A stretch of DNA of 64,000 nt. Origin: PoT sp049331405 (lineage in GTDB: Bacteria; Planctomycetota; Planctomycetia; Isosphaerales; Isosphaeraceae). Of this stretch, positions 25,468-35,098 are shown piece after piece. The stretch's first letter is position 1. Each line of letters starts with the position of its first letter. Location: positions 3,968,001 to 4,032,000 of the forward strand of contig NZ_CP186274.1 in assembly GCF_049331405.1 (NCBI RefSeq). Direction: 5' to 3'. The translations under genes were made by a program, and so were the position numbers. The notes below the pieces were generated by a model that worked only from the letters and a program-made list of their open reading frames with translations, was not told the origin of the DNA and ran no database searches.

Positions 25468-27165
25468 TCAGGCGACGGAGGCATCCCGTCGCTTCGACGA
25501 GTTGCCGTCCTTTTCCTTGGCTGACTTCATCGAAATTCCGCGCGTCAAGACGGCGAACGGGCTCTCGGAATCCTGACGTTTGAGCTTCTGATAGAGGTAG
25601 CTGTCGTAGTCGCAGGGGAAGACGGTGACCTTGCCCGTGTCGACCTCGATCACCTTAGTCGCAACGGCACGGATGAAGTGCTCGTCGTGGGAGATGAAGC
25701 AGAGTGTCCCCTCGTACTCGCTCAGGGCCTCTTCCAGGATGTCGCGGCTGGCGATGTCGAGGTGGTTGGTCGGCTCGTCCATCATGATGAAGTTATGGGC
25801 GACCGTGAGGATCTTGGCGAGGCAGAGCCGGGTCTTCTCACCACCCGAGAGGGCGCTCACCGGCTTGTCCACCGCGTCGCCACTGAAGAGGAACGAGCCG
25901 AGGAGGTGCCTCAGCGACCCTTCGCTCGCCCCGGGATGGACCGAGCGGAGGCTGTCGATGACCGTCGACTTGAGGTCGAGCGCCTCGACGCGGTGCTGGG
26001 CGAAGTAGGTGGAGAAGACGTTCGAGCCCAGGACCTTCTCCCCCTTGTTCGGCTCGAGGATGCCCACGAGCAGCTTCATCAGGGTCGTCTTGCCCGCGCC
26101 GTTGGGACCAACCAGCACGATCTTGTCGCCACGCTCGATCGCAAGGTCGAGCCCGGCGTAGACGACCTTGGTGCCGTACGAGAAGCTGATCTGATTCAGC
26201 TTCGCGACGACCTGGCCGCTGCGGGGCGGCTCGGGGAGCTTGATCCGCATCGTCGAGTTGTCGGTCTGCGGGGCGTCGATCCGCTCCATGCGCTCGATGG
26301 CCTTCAGGCGGCTCTGGGCCCGAGCGGCGGTGGCGGCGTTGGCGCGGTTGCGGTCGACGAAGTCCTGCATCTGACGGAGCTTCTTCTGCTGACCGTCGAA
26401 CGAGGCCTGGTGGACGGCCAGCCGATGCTCTTTCTGAGGGATGTGCGCCGAGTAGTTGCCGGTGTACGTGTGCAGCTTGCCGACCTCGAGCTCGAACGTC
26501 TTGGTGATGACGCGGTCGAGGAAGTCTCGGTCGTGGCAGGTGATCAGGATGGCGCCGGGGTACGACTGGAGGAAATCCTCGAACCACTTCACACTCAGGA
26601 GGTCGAGGTGGTTCGTCGGCTCGTCGAGGAGCAGCAGGTCATGCTCGAAGGCGAGGAGGCCGCCCAGCGCGAGGCGCATGGCCCAACCGCCTGAGAGGCT
26701 CGCGACCGGGGCATCGAGCTGAGCGATGGAGAACCCGAGGCCGAGCAGGATCCCCTTGGCCCGCGCTTCCATCTCGTAGCCGCCGGCCGAGATGAAGGCC
26801 TCCATGGCGTCGTCATAGTCTTCGAGGGCCTTCGGGTCGCCGATCTCGAGTCCGGCCATGACCTTCTTGAGTCGGCGGTCGGCCTCTGTCCAGGGGCCGA
26901 GGTGATTCAGCATGTTCTCGAAGACCGTCCCCTCCTTGAGGGGGTGGATCTCCTGCGGCAGGTAGCCGATCGAGCACTTGCGGTCGCGGACGAGGTTGCC
27001 GCCGTCCAGGTGCTCCTGGCCCATCAGGACCTTGAAGAAGGTCGACTTCCCTGCACCGTTCTTGCCGAGGAGGCCGATCCGTTCTCCCCGGACGATGGAG
27101 GCGTCGATTCCGTCGTAAAGCGTTTGCCTGCCGAAGTTTTTCCGGGCGTCGATCAGTCGAATCAT
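25468..27165 (-). CDS. ABC-F family ATPase (ribosome-associated type)
   Basis: A 565-residue soluble protein with two ABC cassettes and no membrane segment. The first has Walker A GKNGAGKST, signature LSGGW and Walker B LLLLDEPTNHLD; the second has GPNGAGKTT, LSGGE and FIMMDEPTNHLD. The region of about residues 250-330 is a charged helical linker (GQQKKLRQMQDFVDRNRANA) like the P-site tRNA interaction motif of translation ABC-F factors. These proteins act on stalled or initiating ribosomes, and some give antibiotic resistance. The subfamily cannot be fixed by eye. The Ser/Lys-rich C-terminal tail is short. It has its own promoter at 27327-27355 and a strong terminator. Confidence 0.93.
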   Translation of the reverse strand: MIRLIDARKNFGRQTLYDGIDASIVRGERIGLLGKNGAGKSTFFKVLMGQEHLDGGNLVRDRKCSIGYLPQEIHPLKEGTVFENMLNHLGPWTEADRRLKKVMAGLEIGDPKALEDYDDAMEAFISAGGYEMEARAKGILLGLGFSIAQLDAPVASLSGGWAMRLALGGLLAFEHDLLLLDEPTNHLDLLSVKWFEDFLQSYPGAILITCHDRDFLDRVITKTFELEVGKLHTYTGNYSAHIPQKEHRLAVHQASFDGQQKKLRQMQDFVDRNRANAATAARAQSRLKAIERMERIDAPQTDNSTMRIKLPEPPRSGQVVAKLNQISFSYGTKVVYAGLDLAIERGDKIVLVGPNGAGKTTLMKLLVGILEPNKGEKVLGSNVFSTYFAQHRVEALDLKSTVIDSLRSVHPGASEGSLRHLLGSFLFSGDAVDKPVSALSGGEKTRLCLAKILTVAHNFIMMDEPTNHLDIASRDILEEALSEYEGTLCFISHDEHFIRAVATKVIEVDTGKVTVFPCDYDSYLYQKLKRQDSESPFAVLTRGISMKSAKEKDGNSSKRRDASVA

Positions 27166-27326
27166 GGCGACAAAGGATCTCGGAGGTCTCGGTGTGCCGA
27201 GGCCGGGGTCGCGAGGTCCAACCGGTTCCTGGCGGGGGTGGAATGCAAACGAGATCGGTCATCCCAAGCCGGGCCGTTCGCGCGAGGCCGCGCCGCTCTC
27301 AGGGACAACCGGGAGGAAGGCACTCT

Positions 27327-27355
27327 ATTCTAATGCTTTGAGCCTCACTCGACAA
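27327..27355 (-). promoter_or_regulatory. Promoter for the ABC-F gene
   Basis: The minus strand reads TTGTCG, an optimal 17-base spacer, then TAGAAT. The leader to the ATG at 27165 is about 155 bases. Confidence 0.5.
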
Positions 27356-27420
27356 GTGTTTCCTGGGTGCAGTTCGTTGAGTTGCGGGCTCCCGCGACGT
27401 GACTATCGAAGTTGTAGCTG

Positions 27421-27468
27421 AACAAAAAGCAAGGGCGTCGTCGCCTGATGATCAAGCGAAGACGCCCT
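27421..27468 (-). terminator. Intrinsic terminator of the ECF sigma gene
   Basis: AGGGCGTC/GACGCCCT plus an inner TCGC/GCGA form a stem with one mismatch. On the minus strand it is followed by TTGCTTTTTGTT. It lies about 90 bases after the sigma gene stop. Confidence 0.75.
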
Positions 27469-27556
27469 CTGAGTTGGATTCTGATGCGATACGATCGAAG
27501 TAATTCAACCAGCCTTATCGATGCGAAATTTTCGATAAGATCATGTTCTCAGGATG

Positions 27557-29458
27557 TCACTGCACATCGCGACGGGTAATTGGCCGCGACTTGGAAGGAT
27601 CGTTGCGAGGGGTTGGCGCCACCAGCCTTCTCGACGTCGAACGACCCGATTCCGACGTAAGATCGTCCAATTCGAAGGACGATCTTCCCTTTGTGAGATC
27701 TGGAAGAACGGCCGAGAGCTCCCCTGTCGACGCCCGGCGAGTACCAGCCTGCGCGGTGGGCTCGGGTTCTGTCGGGCTCGAGGGCGATGCGTAGATCCGG
27801 GTGCGAGACTTCCGGGCATGATACGTCTCGCCATCCGGTTCCGGTGCCAAGGCCGCGTGCTGGTCGGGCTCGACCGCGGGAGATTCTTCGCGGGGCTCCT
27901 CAGTCGGCGGCTGCTCGGGTTCGGTCGGAGGAGCCTCCTCCGTGCTGGGGGATGGGTCGATAGTTTCCGGCTCCGGGATGGCTTCCTCATGGGGCGCCGC
28001 GGGTTCGGGCATGGGGTCGCCCGTTTCTTCCGCTTCACGGACTTCTTCTTCATGCTCCTCGGAAGATTGATGTCCCGTCAGCTTCTCAAGCCTGTCGAGT
28101 CGATCCTGGATCTGCTGGAGGCGGTGTTCCAAGGACTCGATCTTGGTTTCGAGCTGCGTATCGGGAACGACCTGGGCTGGGGCTCTGGGTCTGGCGGGCC
28201 TGGCGACCGCCCGGTTTCTCGGGGCTCGTGCCACCGGCGGAGCCGGGGGCATTGGAACGGGAGCCGCCAGAGCAGGCGGAGCCGCAGGAGCGACAGGCGC
28301 TAGAGCGGAAGGAGCAGCGTGGACCGGGGCCAGCGTGGAAATGACAGGTTCGGCTGGAGGCACGGATGGAACCGCTTCGACCCTCCGCTCGAGCACATTG
28401 AGCAGGCGTTCGAGCTTATTCTCCATCGCCTTGAGTCGATCATCGGCGGGCGCGGCGGCTGTCGCGGGTTGCGACGGACTCGAGGGAGTCGCCGGCGCGG
28501 CCGCGACGGCAGGCTGGGTCGGGGTCGAGGGGGTTGCCGGCGCGGTAGCCTCGGCGACTGGTGCCGCGGGGCTCGTCGGCGAAAGTTGAGCCTGGACCGC
28601 GACCCCGCTGGCGACGATGCCGAAGACGGAGACCCCGGCCAAACCGAGCGACTTCCACAAGGTGAATGACATACCCTTCAGCACTCCTTCGGTCAGGACG
28701 GCGACCGAGGCCGATATGGCGACGGTCATTTCCGCAGGTTTCGCCGCGAACTGGATCGCAGCCCGAGCCGTGGTTTCGATAAGTGCGGCGGTGGGCCCGG
28801 CGGCCTCCGCCTCGGTCGTGAAGGCCGACGTGATCGCGAGGGCCGCCGGTGCGAATCCACGCGAGGATAGACGTGTTTGTAGCCGATCCCTTGCCCTCGA
28901 GAGTCGGCTCTTGAGGGTCCCGACGGGCAGATGAAGATGGGCCGCAGCCTCGTCGTAGGTTCGACCCTGGAGATAACAGAGGACGACCGGAGCCCTCAGC
29001 CGATCCGGCAGGCGGGTCAACTCCTCGTGCAGCACGGCGCCGAGGCCGTCGTCGTGATTCGACCCGGTCGCGTCGCTTGCCGGGGACCCCTTCCGCTCGT
29101 GGAAGCGACGCCGGACCGCGGCGGATCGGGCGCACGACGCCACCCGGTACGCGACCCCGTGGAGCCAACTCCCGAGAGAGTCGCGATTTCGGACGGACCT
29201 GGCCCGCCTCACGAGGACGAGGAACGTCGCCTGGAAGGCATCGTCGACGTCGTGAGGGTCGGAGAGCACGCGTCGACAGACCCGCAGCACCATCGGGCCG
29301 TGCCGCTCCACGATCATCGCGAAGGCGTGTTCGGCCCCCTCGCTCTCGCGGGTCGTGAAGCGTTCGAGGAGGTCGCCGTCCGTCAGCCCCGCCGCGCTCC
29401 CAGCCTGGAAGAGCGTGCGGAGGTCTCTCTGAATGGCACTCTGGCCAGGGTTCAACAC
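27557..29458 (-). CDS. ECF RNA polymerase sigma factor with transmembrane and Pro/Ala-rich C-terminal extension
   Basis: A 633-residue protein with a GTG start and TAGGAG 9 bases upstream. Region 2 lies at about residues 40-110 (ERHGPMVLRVCRRVL, DVDDAFQATFLVLVR) and region 4 at about 140-200 (LPDRLRAPVVLCYLQGRTYD, GTLKSRLSRARDRL). After this comes a long tail that a normal ECF sigma of about 190 residues lacks: one membrane helix at about 268-290 (SLGLAGVSVFGIVASGVAV), a Pro/Ala/Thr-rich stretch, two short coiled coils at about 339-360 and 434-462, and an acidic Pro/Glu-rich end. Planctomycete ECF factors with C-terminal extensions are known as a class. The tail probably tethers or regulates the sigma in place of a separate anti-sigma, which is inference. 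No anti-sigma gene is adjacent. Confidence 0.9.
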   Translation of the reverse strand: MLNPGQSAIQRDLRTLFQAGSAAGLTDGDLLERFTTRESEGAEHAFAMIVERHGPMVLRVCRRVLSDPHDVDDAFQATFLVLVRRARSVRNRDSLGSWLHGVAYRVASCARSAAVRRRFHERKGSPASDATGSNHDDGLGAVLHEELTRLPDRLRAPVVLCYLQGRTYDEAAAHLHLPVGTLKSRLSRARDRLQTRLSSRGFAPAALAITSAFTTEAEAAGPTAALIETTARAAIQFAAKPAEMTVAISASVAVLTEGVLKGMSFTLWKSLGLAGVSVFGIVASGVAVQAQLSPTSPAAPVAEATAPATPSTPTQPAVAAAPATPSSPSQPATAAAPADDRLKAMENKLERLLNVLERRVEAVPSVPPAEPVISTLAPVHAAPSALAPVAPAAPPALAAPVPMPPAPPVARAPRNRAVARPARPRAPAQVVPDTQLETKIESLEHRLQQIQDRLDRLEKLTGHQSSEEHEEEVREAEETGDPMPEPAAPHEEAIPEPETIDPSPSTEEAPPTEPEQPPTEEPREESPAVEPDQHAALAPEPDGETYHARKSRTRIYASPSSPTEPEPTAQAGTRRASTGELSAVLPDLTKGRSSFELDDLTSESGRSTSRRLVAPTPRNDPSKSRPITRRDVQ

Positions 29459-29585
29459 GTCGGACGCTCCTACACCGGTTCGCTTACCTCGGTGTAGTAG
29501 TGTCGCGTGGCCGCCAGGTTGTTCCGAGATTATTTCAGGTTGTGAGAGAGAATTTCGACAGGCTCGTCAGTCGAGGCGATCGGGC

Positions 29586-30935
29586 TCATTTCTCGGCGGG
29601 CTGATCGGCCTTCGGGGCGATCAGGGACTTGCCTTCGAGGAGCGTGTCGATGTCCTTGGCGAGCGTCTCTCGCTGCTGCACCCCGACGTAGGCCGATTGC
29701 ACGACACCCTTTGTGTCGAGGATCACAAGCGACGGGATCGCCTCGACCTGGAAGGCCTCGCCGATCGTCCCGCTCGGATCCAGGGCCAGGAGGCCCGAGG
29801 CCGCACCTTTGAAGTCGACCTTATGCTCGCCGAGGGTCTTCTCGATCAGCTTGCGGACCTCCTCGAGATCCCGAGGTTTATGGTCCACGCTCAAAGCGAC
29901 GACGATGGCGTTCTTCTTGCCCTCCGCCAGCGATTCAGTCAGCTTCTGGATCTCCGGCAGTTCCTCCAGGCAAGGAGGGCACCACGTCGCCCAGAAGTCG
30001 ATCAGCACGACCTTCCCGGCAAGGTCGGCTTTCGCCACGGTCCGGGTCTTCCCCGGGCCATCGAGGACGCTCAGGGTGAACTCGGGGGCGGGTTTACCGA
30101 CGAGTTCGAGGATCGGCGACTTGGGCGCGACGGGAGCCTTGCGCTCCCCTTGCTCCACCTTCGCGTAACCGACGGGCGCGACGAACGCGAACGCGTCGTC
30201 CTTGGTGGCCTCCGTCGAGATCGGGCCGGAGGACCAGCCGATGCGCTCGACTTCGAGCTTCTGGTTGGCAGGAGCCTTCGACGACAGATCCTTATCAACG
30301 ATCCAATCGATCGATCGCAGGAAATTCGTCTTGGGGTCGATCAGGAGCCGAAAGTCGGTCCCCATCGGTTCGTCGAGCAGGAGCGTATGACACGTAATCC
30401 CTTCAAGCGCCTGATCCTCGCTCAGTTTCAGTGTGACGTCCCCCTTGGTCAGTTCCTTGACGGCAAACTCGTCGGTCATCAGCGTGAAGAGGATCCGCGA
30501 GGTCGCGCCGTGCGGTCCTCCGAACAGCAAGGATCCCAACGCCCCATCGCGGAACGTCTCGATCGAAAGCTTCGCCGACGCGGGCTCAACCGAATATTTT
30601 TTGAAGGGGGCGACGGCCGAGGTGACCGTCTTGCCGTCGCAGAGCGAAGAGACCTCGCCGGCCTCAACCTTCCACTTGTTGGGCCTGACGATGGCGAGAG
30701 CAGCCGGCTGGACCTGCTTGACGGGTGTGCCGTTCACCTTGTACGACGAGACGAACTCCCCCTTGTCGGCGTAGCTCGAGAGCGAACGATACGCCTTCGA
30801 GACCTCTCCCAGGAGTTCGACCGCCTTGGGATCTTGCGAGACCGCCGGCGCATCGGCCGCGAAGGCCCTCGGGTTTGCGACGATGGAAACTCCGAGGGAC
30901 GCTCCCAGCAGCCAGATGAGCGGGTTGCGGATCAC
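29586..30935 (-). CDS. Exported protein with LolA-like N-terminal half and TlpA-type thioredoxin domain
   Basis: A 449-residue protein with a GTG start and a signal peptide (NPLIWLLGASLGVSIVANPR, cut near AFAADA). Residues 35-260 are a beta-rich DUF2092/LolA-like region (YKVNGTPVKQVQPAALAIVR, LLIDPKTNFLRSIDW). Residues 285-435 form a TlpA-like thioredoxin fold with the redox motif WCPPC (Cys319 and Cys322) and the cis-Pro region VEAIPSLVILD. TlpA-type proteins reduce disulfides in the periplasm, often for cytochrome c maturation, which suits the many haem proteins in this window. The gene starts 31 bases after the ribBA stop on the same strand, so the two may be co-transcribed. Confidence 0.85.
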   Translation of the reverse strand: MIRNPLIWLLGASLGVSIVANPRAFAADAPAVSQDPKAVELLGEVSKAYRSLSSYADKGEFVSSYKVNGTPVKQVQPAALAIVRPNKWKVEAGEVSSLCDGKTVTSAVAPFKKYSVEPASAKLSIETFRDGALGSLLFGGPHGATSRILFTLMTDEFAVKELTKGDVTLKLSEDQALEGITCHTLLLDEPMGTDFRLLIDPKTNFLRSIDWIVDKDLSSKAPANQKLEVERIGWSSGPISTEATKDDAFAFVAPVGYAKVEQGERKAPVAPKSPILELVGKPAPEFTLSVLDGPGKTRTVAKADLAGKVVLIDFWATWCPPCLEELPEIQKLTESLAEGKKNAIVVALSVDHKPRDLEEVRKLIEKTLGEHKVDFKGAASGLLALDPSGTIGEAFQVEAIPSLVILDTKGVVQSAYVGVQQRETLAKDIDTLLEGKSLIAPKADQPAEK

Positions 30936-30966
30936 GATGTCAGATCCTCAGGCGAAGTTAAGGGGA

Positions 30967-32205
30967 TCACTCCGAGGCGCCGTTGACCGGGCTCGGGCTT
31001 CTGGGCAGCAGATGTCCGAGCTTGTCCCGCTTGGCGGCCAGATACTTCTGGCGCTCCGCAGCCTCGGGAGCGATGATCGGCACTTGGTCGACGACTTGCA
31101 ACCCGTGTCCCTGGATGACGAAGGCATCGATCTTCTTGGGGTTGTTCGTCAGGAGCCGGACCTTGCTCAATCCGAGGTCCTGGAGAATCTGGAGCCCGAT
31201 GCCGTAATCTCGCAGGTCGGCACGGAAGCCGAGAGCATGGTTCGCCTCGACCGTATCGAGTCCCTGGTCCTGGAGAGCATAGGCTTTCAGCTTCTCGACG
31301 AGGCCTATCCCCCTGCCCTCCTGTGGCAAGTAAATCAGGGCCCCGACCTTCTCCTGGCCGATCATCTCGAGCGCGAGGTGGAGCTGGTCGCCGCAGTCGC
31401 ACCGCAATGATTCAAGGAGGTCTCCGGTGAAGCAGGACGAGTGGAGGCGGACGAGCGGGGCCTCGGACGACTTCAAGTCCCCCATGACGAAGGCGATCGG
31501 GTTATTCTCGGGCTCGTGCCGCACGCCGTAGGCGATGATCTTGCCCTGGCCATATCGCGTGGGCATCTCCGCCTCGGTGAGCCGGGAGACCAGTTTCTCG
31601 CGGCGGCGACGATAGCTGATGAGGAGTTCGATTGAGACGATCGGCAGGTTGAAACGCTGGGCGATCTCGTGCAGACGCTCACGGCTCGCCACGCCGACGC
31701 CGTCGAGGATCTCAATGAGGACGCCTGCCGGAGCCAGCCCGGCAAGTTGTGCGAGGTCGACTGTTGCCTCGGTATGCCCCGCACGACGGAGGACGCCCCC
31801 CTCCTTGGCGATGAGGGCGGGGACGTGCCCTGGCTTGACCAGGTCGCTCGGCTTGGTGCTGGGGTCGATGATCGCGCGGATCGTCCTGGCTCGCTCCTCG
31901 GCGCTGATGCCGGTGCGGCAGGACTTGTGATCGACCATCACGGTGAACGGCGTAGCGTGGGGCGCCGTGTTGCGCTCGACCATCGGATAGAGTTCGAGGC
32001 GACGGGCGAGGTCGGGCATGATCGGCATGCACAACTGGCCGCGGCCCTCTGTGATCATGAACTCGACCGTCTCCGGCGTGATCTTCTCGGCTGCGGCGAT
32101 GAAGTCCCCTTCGTTCTCGCGCCTCTCGTCGTCGACCACGATCACGACGCGGCCCTCGGCCATCGCCTGAAGCGCGTCTTCGATTTTTGAGAATTCGTAG
32201 GCCAT
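30967..32205 (-). CDS. ribBA: Bifunctional 3,4-dihydroxy-2-butanone-4-phosphate synthase / GTP cyclohydrolase II
   Basis: A 412-residue bifunctional enzyme that makes the two starting compounds of riboflavin. The N-terminal half is the butanone-phosphate synthase with DDERRENEGDF at about residues 26-36 and the RAGHTEATVDL motif near 145. The C-terminal half is GTP cyclohydrolase II with the zinc site CFTGDLLESLRCDCGD near residues 259-274 and the QEGRGIGL loop. The start at 32205 has GGAGAG 7 bases upstream. Further upstream in-frame codons are not family-like. I looked for an FMN riboswitch in the 5' region and did not find one. Confidence 0.96.
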   Translation of the reverse strand: MAYEFSKIEDALQAMAEGRVVIVVDDERRENEGDFIAAAEKITPETVEFMITEGRGQLCMPIMPDLARRLELYPMVERNTAPHATPFTVMVDHKSCRTGISAEERARTIRAIIDPSTKPSDLVKPGHVPALIAKEGGVLRRAGHTEATVDLAQLAGLAPAGVLIEILDGVGVASRERLHEIAQRFNLPIVSIELLISYRRRREKLVSRLTEAEMPTRYGQGKIIAYGVRHEPENNPIAFVMGDLKSSEAPLVRLHSSCFTGDLLESLRCDCGDQLHLALEMIGQEKVGALIYLPQEGRGIGLVEKLKAYALQDQGLDTVEANHALGFRADLRDYGIGLQILQDLGLSKVRLLTNNPKKIDAFVIQGHGLQVVDQVPIIAPEAAERQKYLAAKRDKLGHLLPRSPSPVNGASE

Positions 32206-32584
32206 CGCTGCACTCTCCGACCGCTCGATCCGATTGCACGAACCCGATGGAAGTTTGTCGCCTGGATGACGTCGGGCTAGGCCTTGGTAGCTTCGAGTCG
32301 GGCTACTCATCAGGCCTTGCTCGACCTCGCGAAAACACTTCGTTCCCGCCGGCGACCCTGCCATCCCTCGGACTGATTCACTTGGCTGCCAATACCCTCG
32401 ATGTCATTCTAACCTGGCAAGACAATCTCTTGTCGCTTTTTCTCCTCCGACACCGCTTGGAGCGGCTCGCAAGGGGCCGGTCTGCGTTCTATTACGGATT
32501 GACCAATTACTGTTTAGCGAAGAAGAATGAGGGCAACTGCTGATCGACGGGATCCAGGCGTCTCTGCGAATCAAGGACTTACCA
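32206..32584. other. Divergent intergenic region between ribBA and the DUF1549 gene
   Basis: The 379-base gap must serve both directions. The minus strand has a TAGAAT -10-like element at 32406-32411 without a good -35. No FMN riboswitch (RFN element) is recognisable and no coding frame is seen. Confidence 0.4.
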
Positions 32585-35029
32585 GTGACGGCATCCCTGG
32601 CCTGGCTGCTTCTCACTGGCTCTGTCATTTTTGCTGACGCCGGAACAACCGAACGCCTCGACGTTGAACCAACCGAGTTACGACTTTCCGGCCCCGCCCG
32701 ATCTGCCCAGGTCGTCGTTACCGCGACCTCCTCGTACGGGAAGCAGATCGACCTGACACAAGATCCTCGCCTCCGTTATCAGAGCATGGACTCGTTGATT
32801 GCGCACGTCGATGCCGGCGGGAGGGTCGAGTCGCTGGCCCGAGGTCAGACGCGGATCACTGTCAGTTACGGGGATACGACCCTTTCGATACCGTTACTCG
32901 TCGAACACACGGCGAGCGACGATCCGGTCTCCTTCGCTAAAGACATCGTGCCACTTTTCACGAGGCACGGATGCAACGCCGGCTCATGTCACGGCAAAGC
33001 GAGCGGTCAGAACGGCTTCAAATTGAGCCTGCTCGGCTTCGAGCCCGCGAAGGATTTCGAAAGCCTCGTCCTCGAATCGCGAGGGCGCCGGATCTTTCCA
33101 ACTCTTCCTTCCGAGAGCCTGCTTCTTAAGAAACCGACTGCCCAGCTCACACATGGCGGTGGTAAGCGATTCAGCTCCGACTCCTCCGAGTCGAAGCTGC
33201 TCACTTGCTGGATCGCACAGGGCATGCGCGACGACACTGATGTCGCCTCACCTCCGACTCGACTAGAGATCGAGCCCAGTCATCGACGTCTTGCTCCTGA
33301 CAGTTGCCAGCAACTCAGGGTCATTGCGTACGACTTTGAGGGCCTGTCTCGTGACGTCACCCATGCCGCACTGTTCACGTCCAACACACTGGACGTTGCG
33401 TCAGTCGACGCCCGCGGCCAGGTCAGGGCCACGGGGTCGATCGGCGAAACCTCGATCATCGCCCAGTATCGAGGCCAGTTGACAACGGCACTCATCACGG
33501 TTCCAAAAGTCGGTCCGATCCTCGATATTCACCTACCAGACCAGGCGAATCTGATCGACCGCCATGTATTCACCAAATTGCGAGAGCTGGGCATACCTCT
33601 TTCCAGGGAATGCACCGACGACGAGTTCGCGAGGCGGTCGTCCCTCGACATCTGCGGGAGGTTGCCAGACTCCGCCGATGTCGCCGCATTCCGCTCCAGC
33701 CAGGCGAGCGATAAGCGAAGCCGTTGGGTTGACCAACTCCTCGCCCTCCCCGAGTACGCCGACTATTTCGCCCTGAAATGGGGGACGATCCTTCGCAACA
33801 AGCGGACGCTCGGGGCGCTCTCGCAGCCCGGCACCTTCGCGTTTCATTCCTGGATCCGGCAGGCGATTGCGGAGAATCTCCCGTATCACGAGTTCGTCAA
33901 ACGACTCCTCATGGCCCAGGGAGATGCCGCCCAGAACCCGGCCGTCATCTGGTATCGGCGCTACAAGACGCCCGAAGAAGTCGCCGACGATTTCGGTCAA
34001 CTCTTCCTCGGCCTGCGACTCCAGTGCGCGAGGTGTCATCACCACCCGACGGATCGATGGAGCACCGCAGACTACTACGGCTATGCCTCCTTCTTCGCCC
34101 GAATCGGACGCAAGCCAAGCGCCGATCCGACTACGCCCCGACTCTTTGTCCTGCCTGATGGATCGAGCATCGATCCGTCCACGGGCCTGGCGCATCAACC
34201 TCGCTTGCTGGGTACTCCGGAGTCAGTTCCAGCTCTTCGTGACCAGGATCCTCGGCGAGAACTCGCAGATTGGCTTGGCAAGCCTGAGAATCCCTACTTT
34301 GCCCGCGCGGTTGTGAATCGTTACTGGAAGCATTTCTTCGGGCGAGGCCTCGTGGAGCCGGAGGACGACTTCCGCAAGAGCCAACCTCCGTCGCATCCCG
34401 AGTTGCTCGACGATCTCGCGGCAGATTTCGTGCAGCATAACTACGACCTCAAGCGCCTCGTCCGCACGATTACCACGAGCCGAACCTACGATCGATCAAG
34501 CCTACCGGAACCTTCCAATCGCTTCGACCGCCGATATTTCGCTCGCTACTACTCCCGCCAACTTTCGGCCGAAGTCCTGATGGATGCCATCGCCAAGGTC
34601 ACCGAGCATTCCGAGCGCTTCGAGGGTATGCCGCCGGGCCTCAGGGCCGTCCAACTCCCCGACGACGGCATCTCGTCGGAATTCCTTGATACGTTTGGCA
34701 GGCCGAAGCGCGAGACGGTCTGCGAATGCGAACGAGCCTCGGAACCGAACCTCAATCAGGGGCTCTTGCTGCTCGGTTCGGTCGATCTCCAACGCACGCT
34801 GGCGGCCCCTGGAGGACGAGCCCAGCGCTGGCTTCAAGACCCGAGAGACGACCGCCTCAAGGTTGAGGAGCTCTACGAAATCGCACTCGGACGTCGGCCA
34901 CTGCCCGAGGAACTTTCAAAATGCCTGGACCACCTGCATCGCCGCCAGGGAGTAGGCAAACGTGTCGAAGGGTATGAAGATCTCCTGTGGGCGATCATCA
35001 ACACAAAAGAATTTCTCTTCAACCATTGA
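32585..35029 (+). CDS. DUF1549/DUF1553 planctomycete protein with Ig-like repeats and haem-like motifs
   Basis: An 814-residue protein with a GTG start, AAGGA 8 bases upstream, and a signal peptide (LAWLLLTGSVIFADA). Two bacterial Ig-like (BIG2-type) segments lie at about residues 25-105 and 225-305. A cytochrome-like segment between them has Cys130, Cys135 and His136 in the pattern CNAGSCH, which is CX4CH rather than CXXCH. DUF1549 follows at about 315-520 and contains a canonical CARCH (481-485). DUF1553 covers about 570-800 (NPYFARAVVNRYWKHFFGRG). Such proteins are found in large numbers in planctomycetes, paired with DUF1501 proteins, with unknown biochemical role. It opens a four-gene plus-strand cluster. 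Confidence 0.9.
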   Translation: MTASLAWLLLTGSVIFADAGTTERLDVEPTELRLSGPARSAQVVVTATSSYGKQIDLTQDPRLRYQSMDSLIAHVDAGGRVESLARGQTRITVSYGDTTLSIPLLVEHTASDDPVSFAKDIVPLFTRHGCNAGSCHGKASGQNGFKLSLLGFEPAKDFESLVLESRGRRIFPTLPSESLLLKKPTAQLTHGGGKRFSSDSSESKLLTCWIAQGMRDDTDVASPPTRLEIEPSHRRLAPDSCQQLRVIAYDFEGLSRDVTHAALFTSNTLDVASVDARGQVRATGSIGETSIIAQYRGQLTTALITVPKVGPILDIHLPDQANLIDRHVFTKLRELGIPLSRECTDDEFARRSSLDICGRLPDSADVAAFRSSQASDKRSRWVDQLLALPEYADYFALKWGTILRNKRTLGALSQPGTFAFHSWIRQAIAENLPYHEFVKRLLMAQGDAAQNPAVIWYRRYKTPEEVADDFGQLFLGLRLQCARCHHHPTDRWSTADYYGYASFFARIGRKPSADPTTPRLFVLPDGSSIDPSTGLAHQPRLLGTPESVPALRDQDPRRELADWLGKPENPYFARAVVNRYWKHFFGRGLVEPEDDFRKSQPPSHPELLDDLAADFVQHNYDLKRLVRTITTSRTYDRSSLPEPSNRFDRRYFARYYSRQLSAEVLMDAIAKVTEHSERFEGMPPGLRAVQLPDDGISSEFLDTFGRPKRETVCECERASEPNLNQGLLLLGSVDLQRTLAAPGGRAQRWLQDPRDDRLKVEELYEIALGRRPLPEELSKCLDHLHRRQGVGKRVEGYEDLLWAIINTKEFLFNH

Positions 35030-35098
35030 TTCCATGGGTGATACTCTCGGATTCAAGGAAGGACCTGGACTGAGCGATTGGCCCGGGAAGACTCGAGT

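Larger units (their letters stand above)
27166..27556. other. Intergenic region with ABC-F promoter and sigma-gene terminator
   Basis: The 391-base gap carries the promoter at 27327-27355 and the terminator at 27421-27468. Nothing else is seen. Confidence 0.5.

Noticed and set aside
32206..32584. Possible FMN riboswitch upstream of ribBA
   Set aside because: No RFN-type core (AGGGCGGGGTGAA and its partners) is present on either strand.
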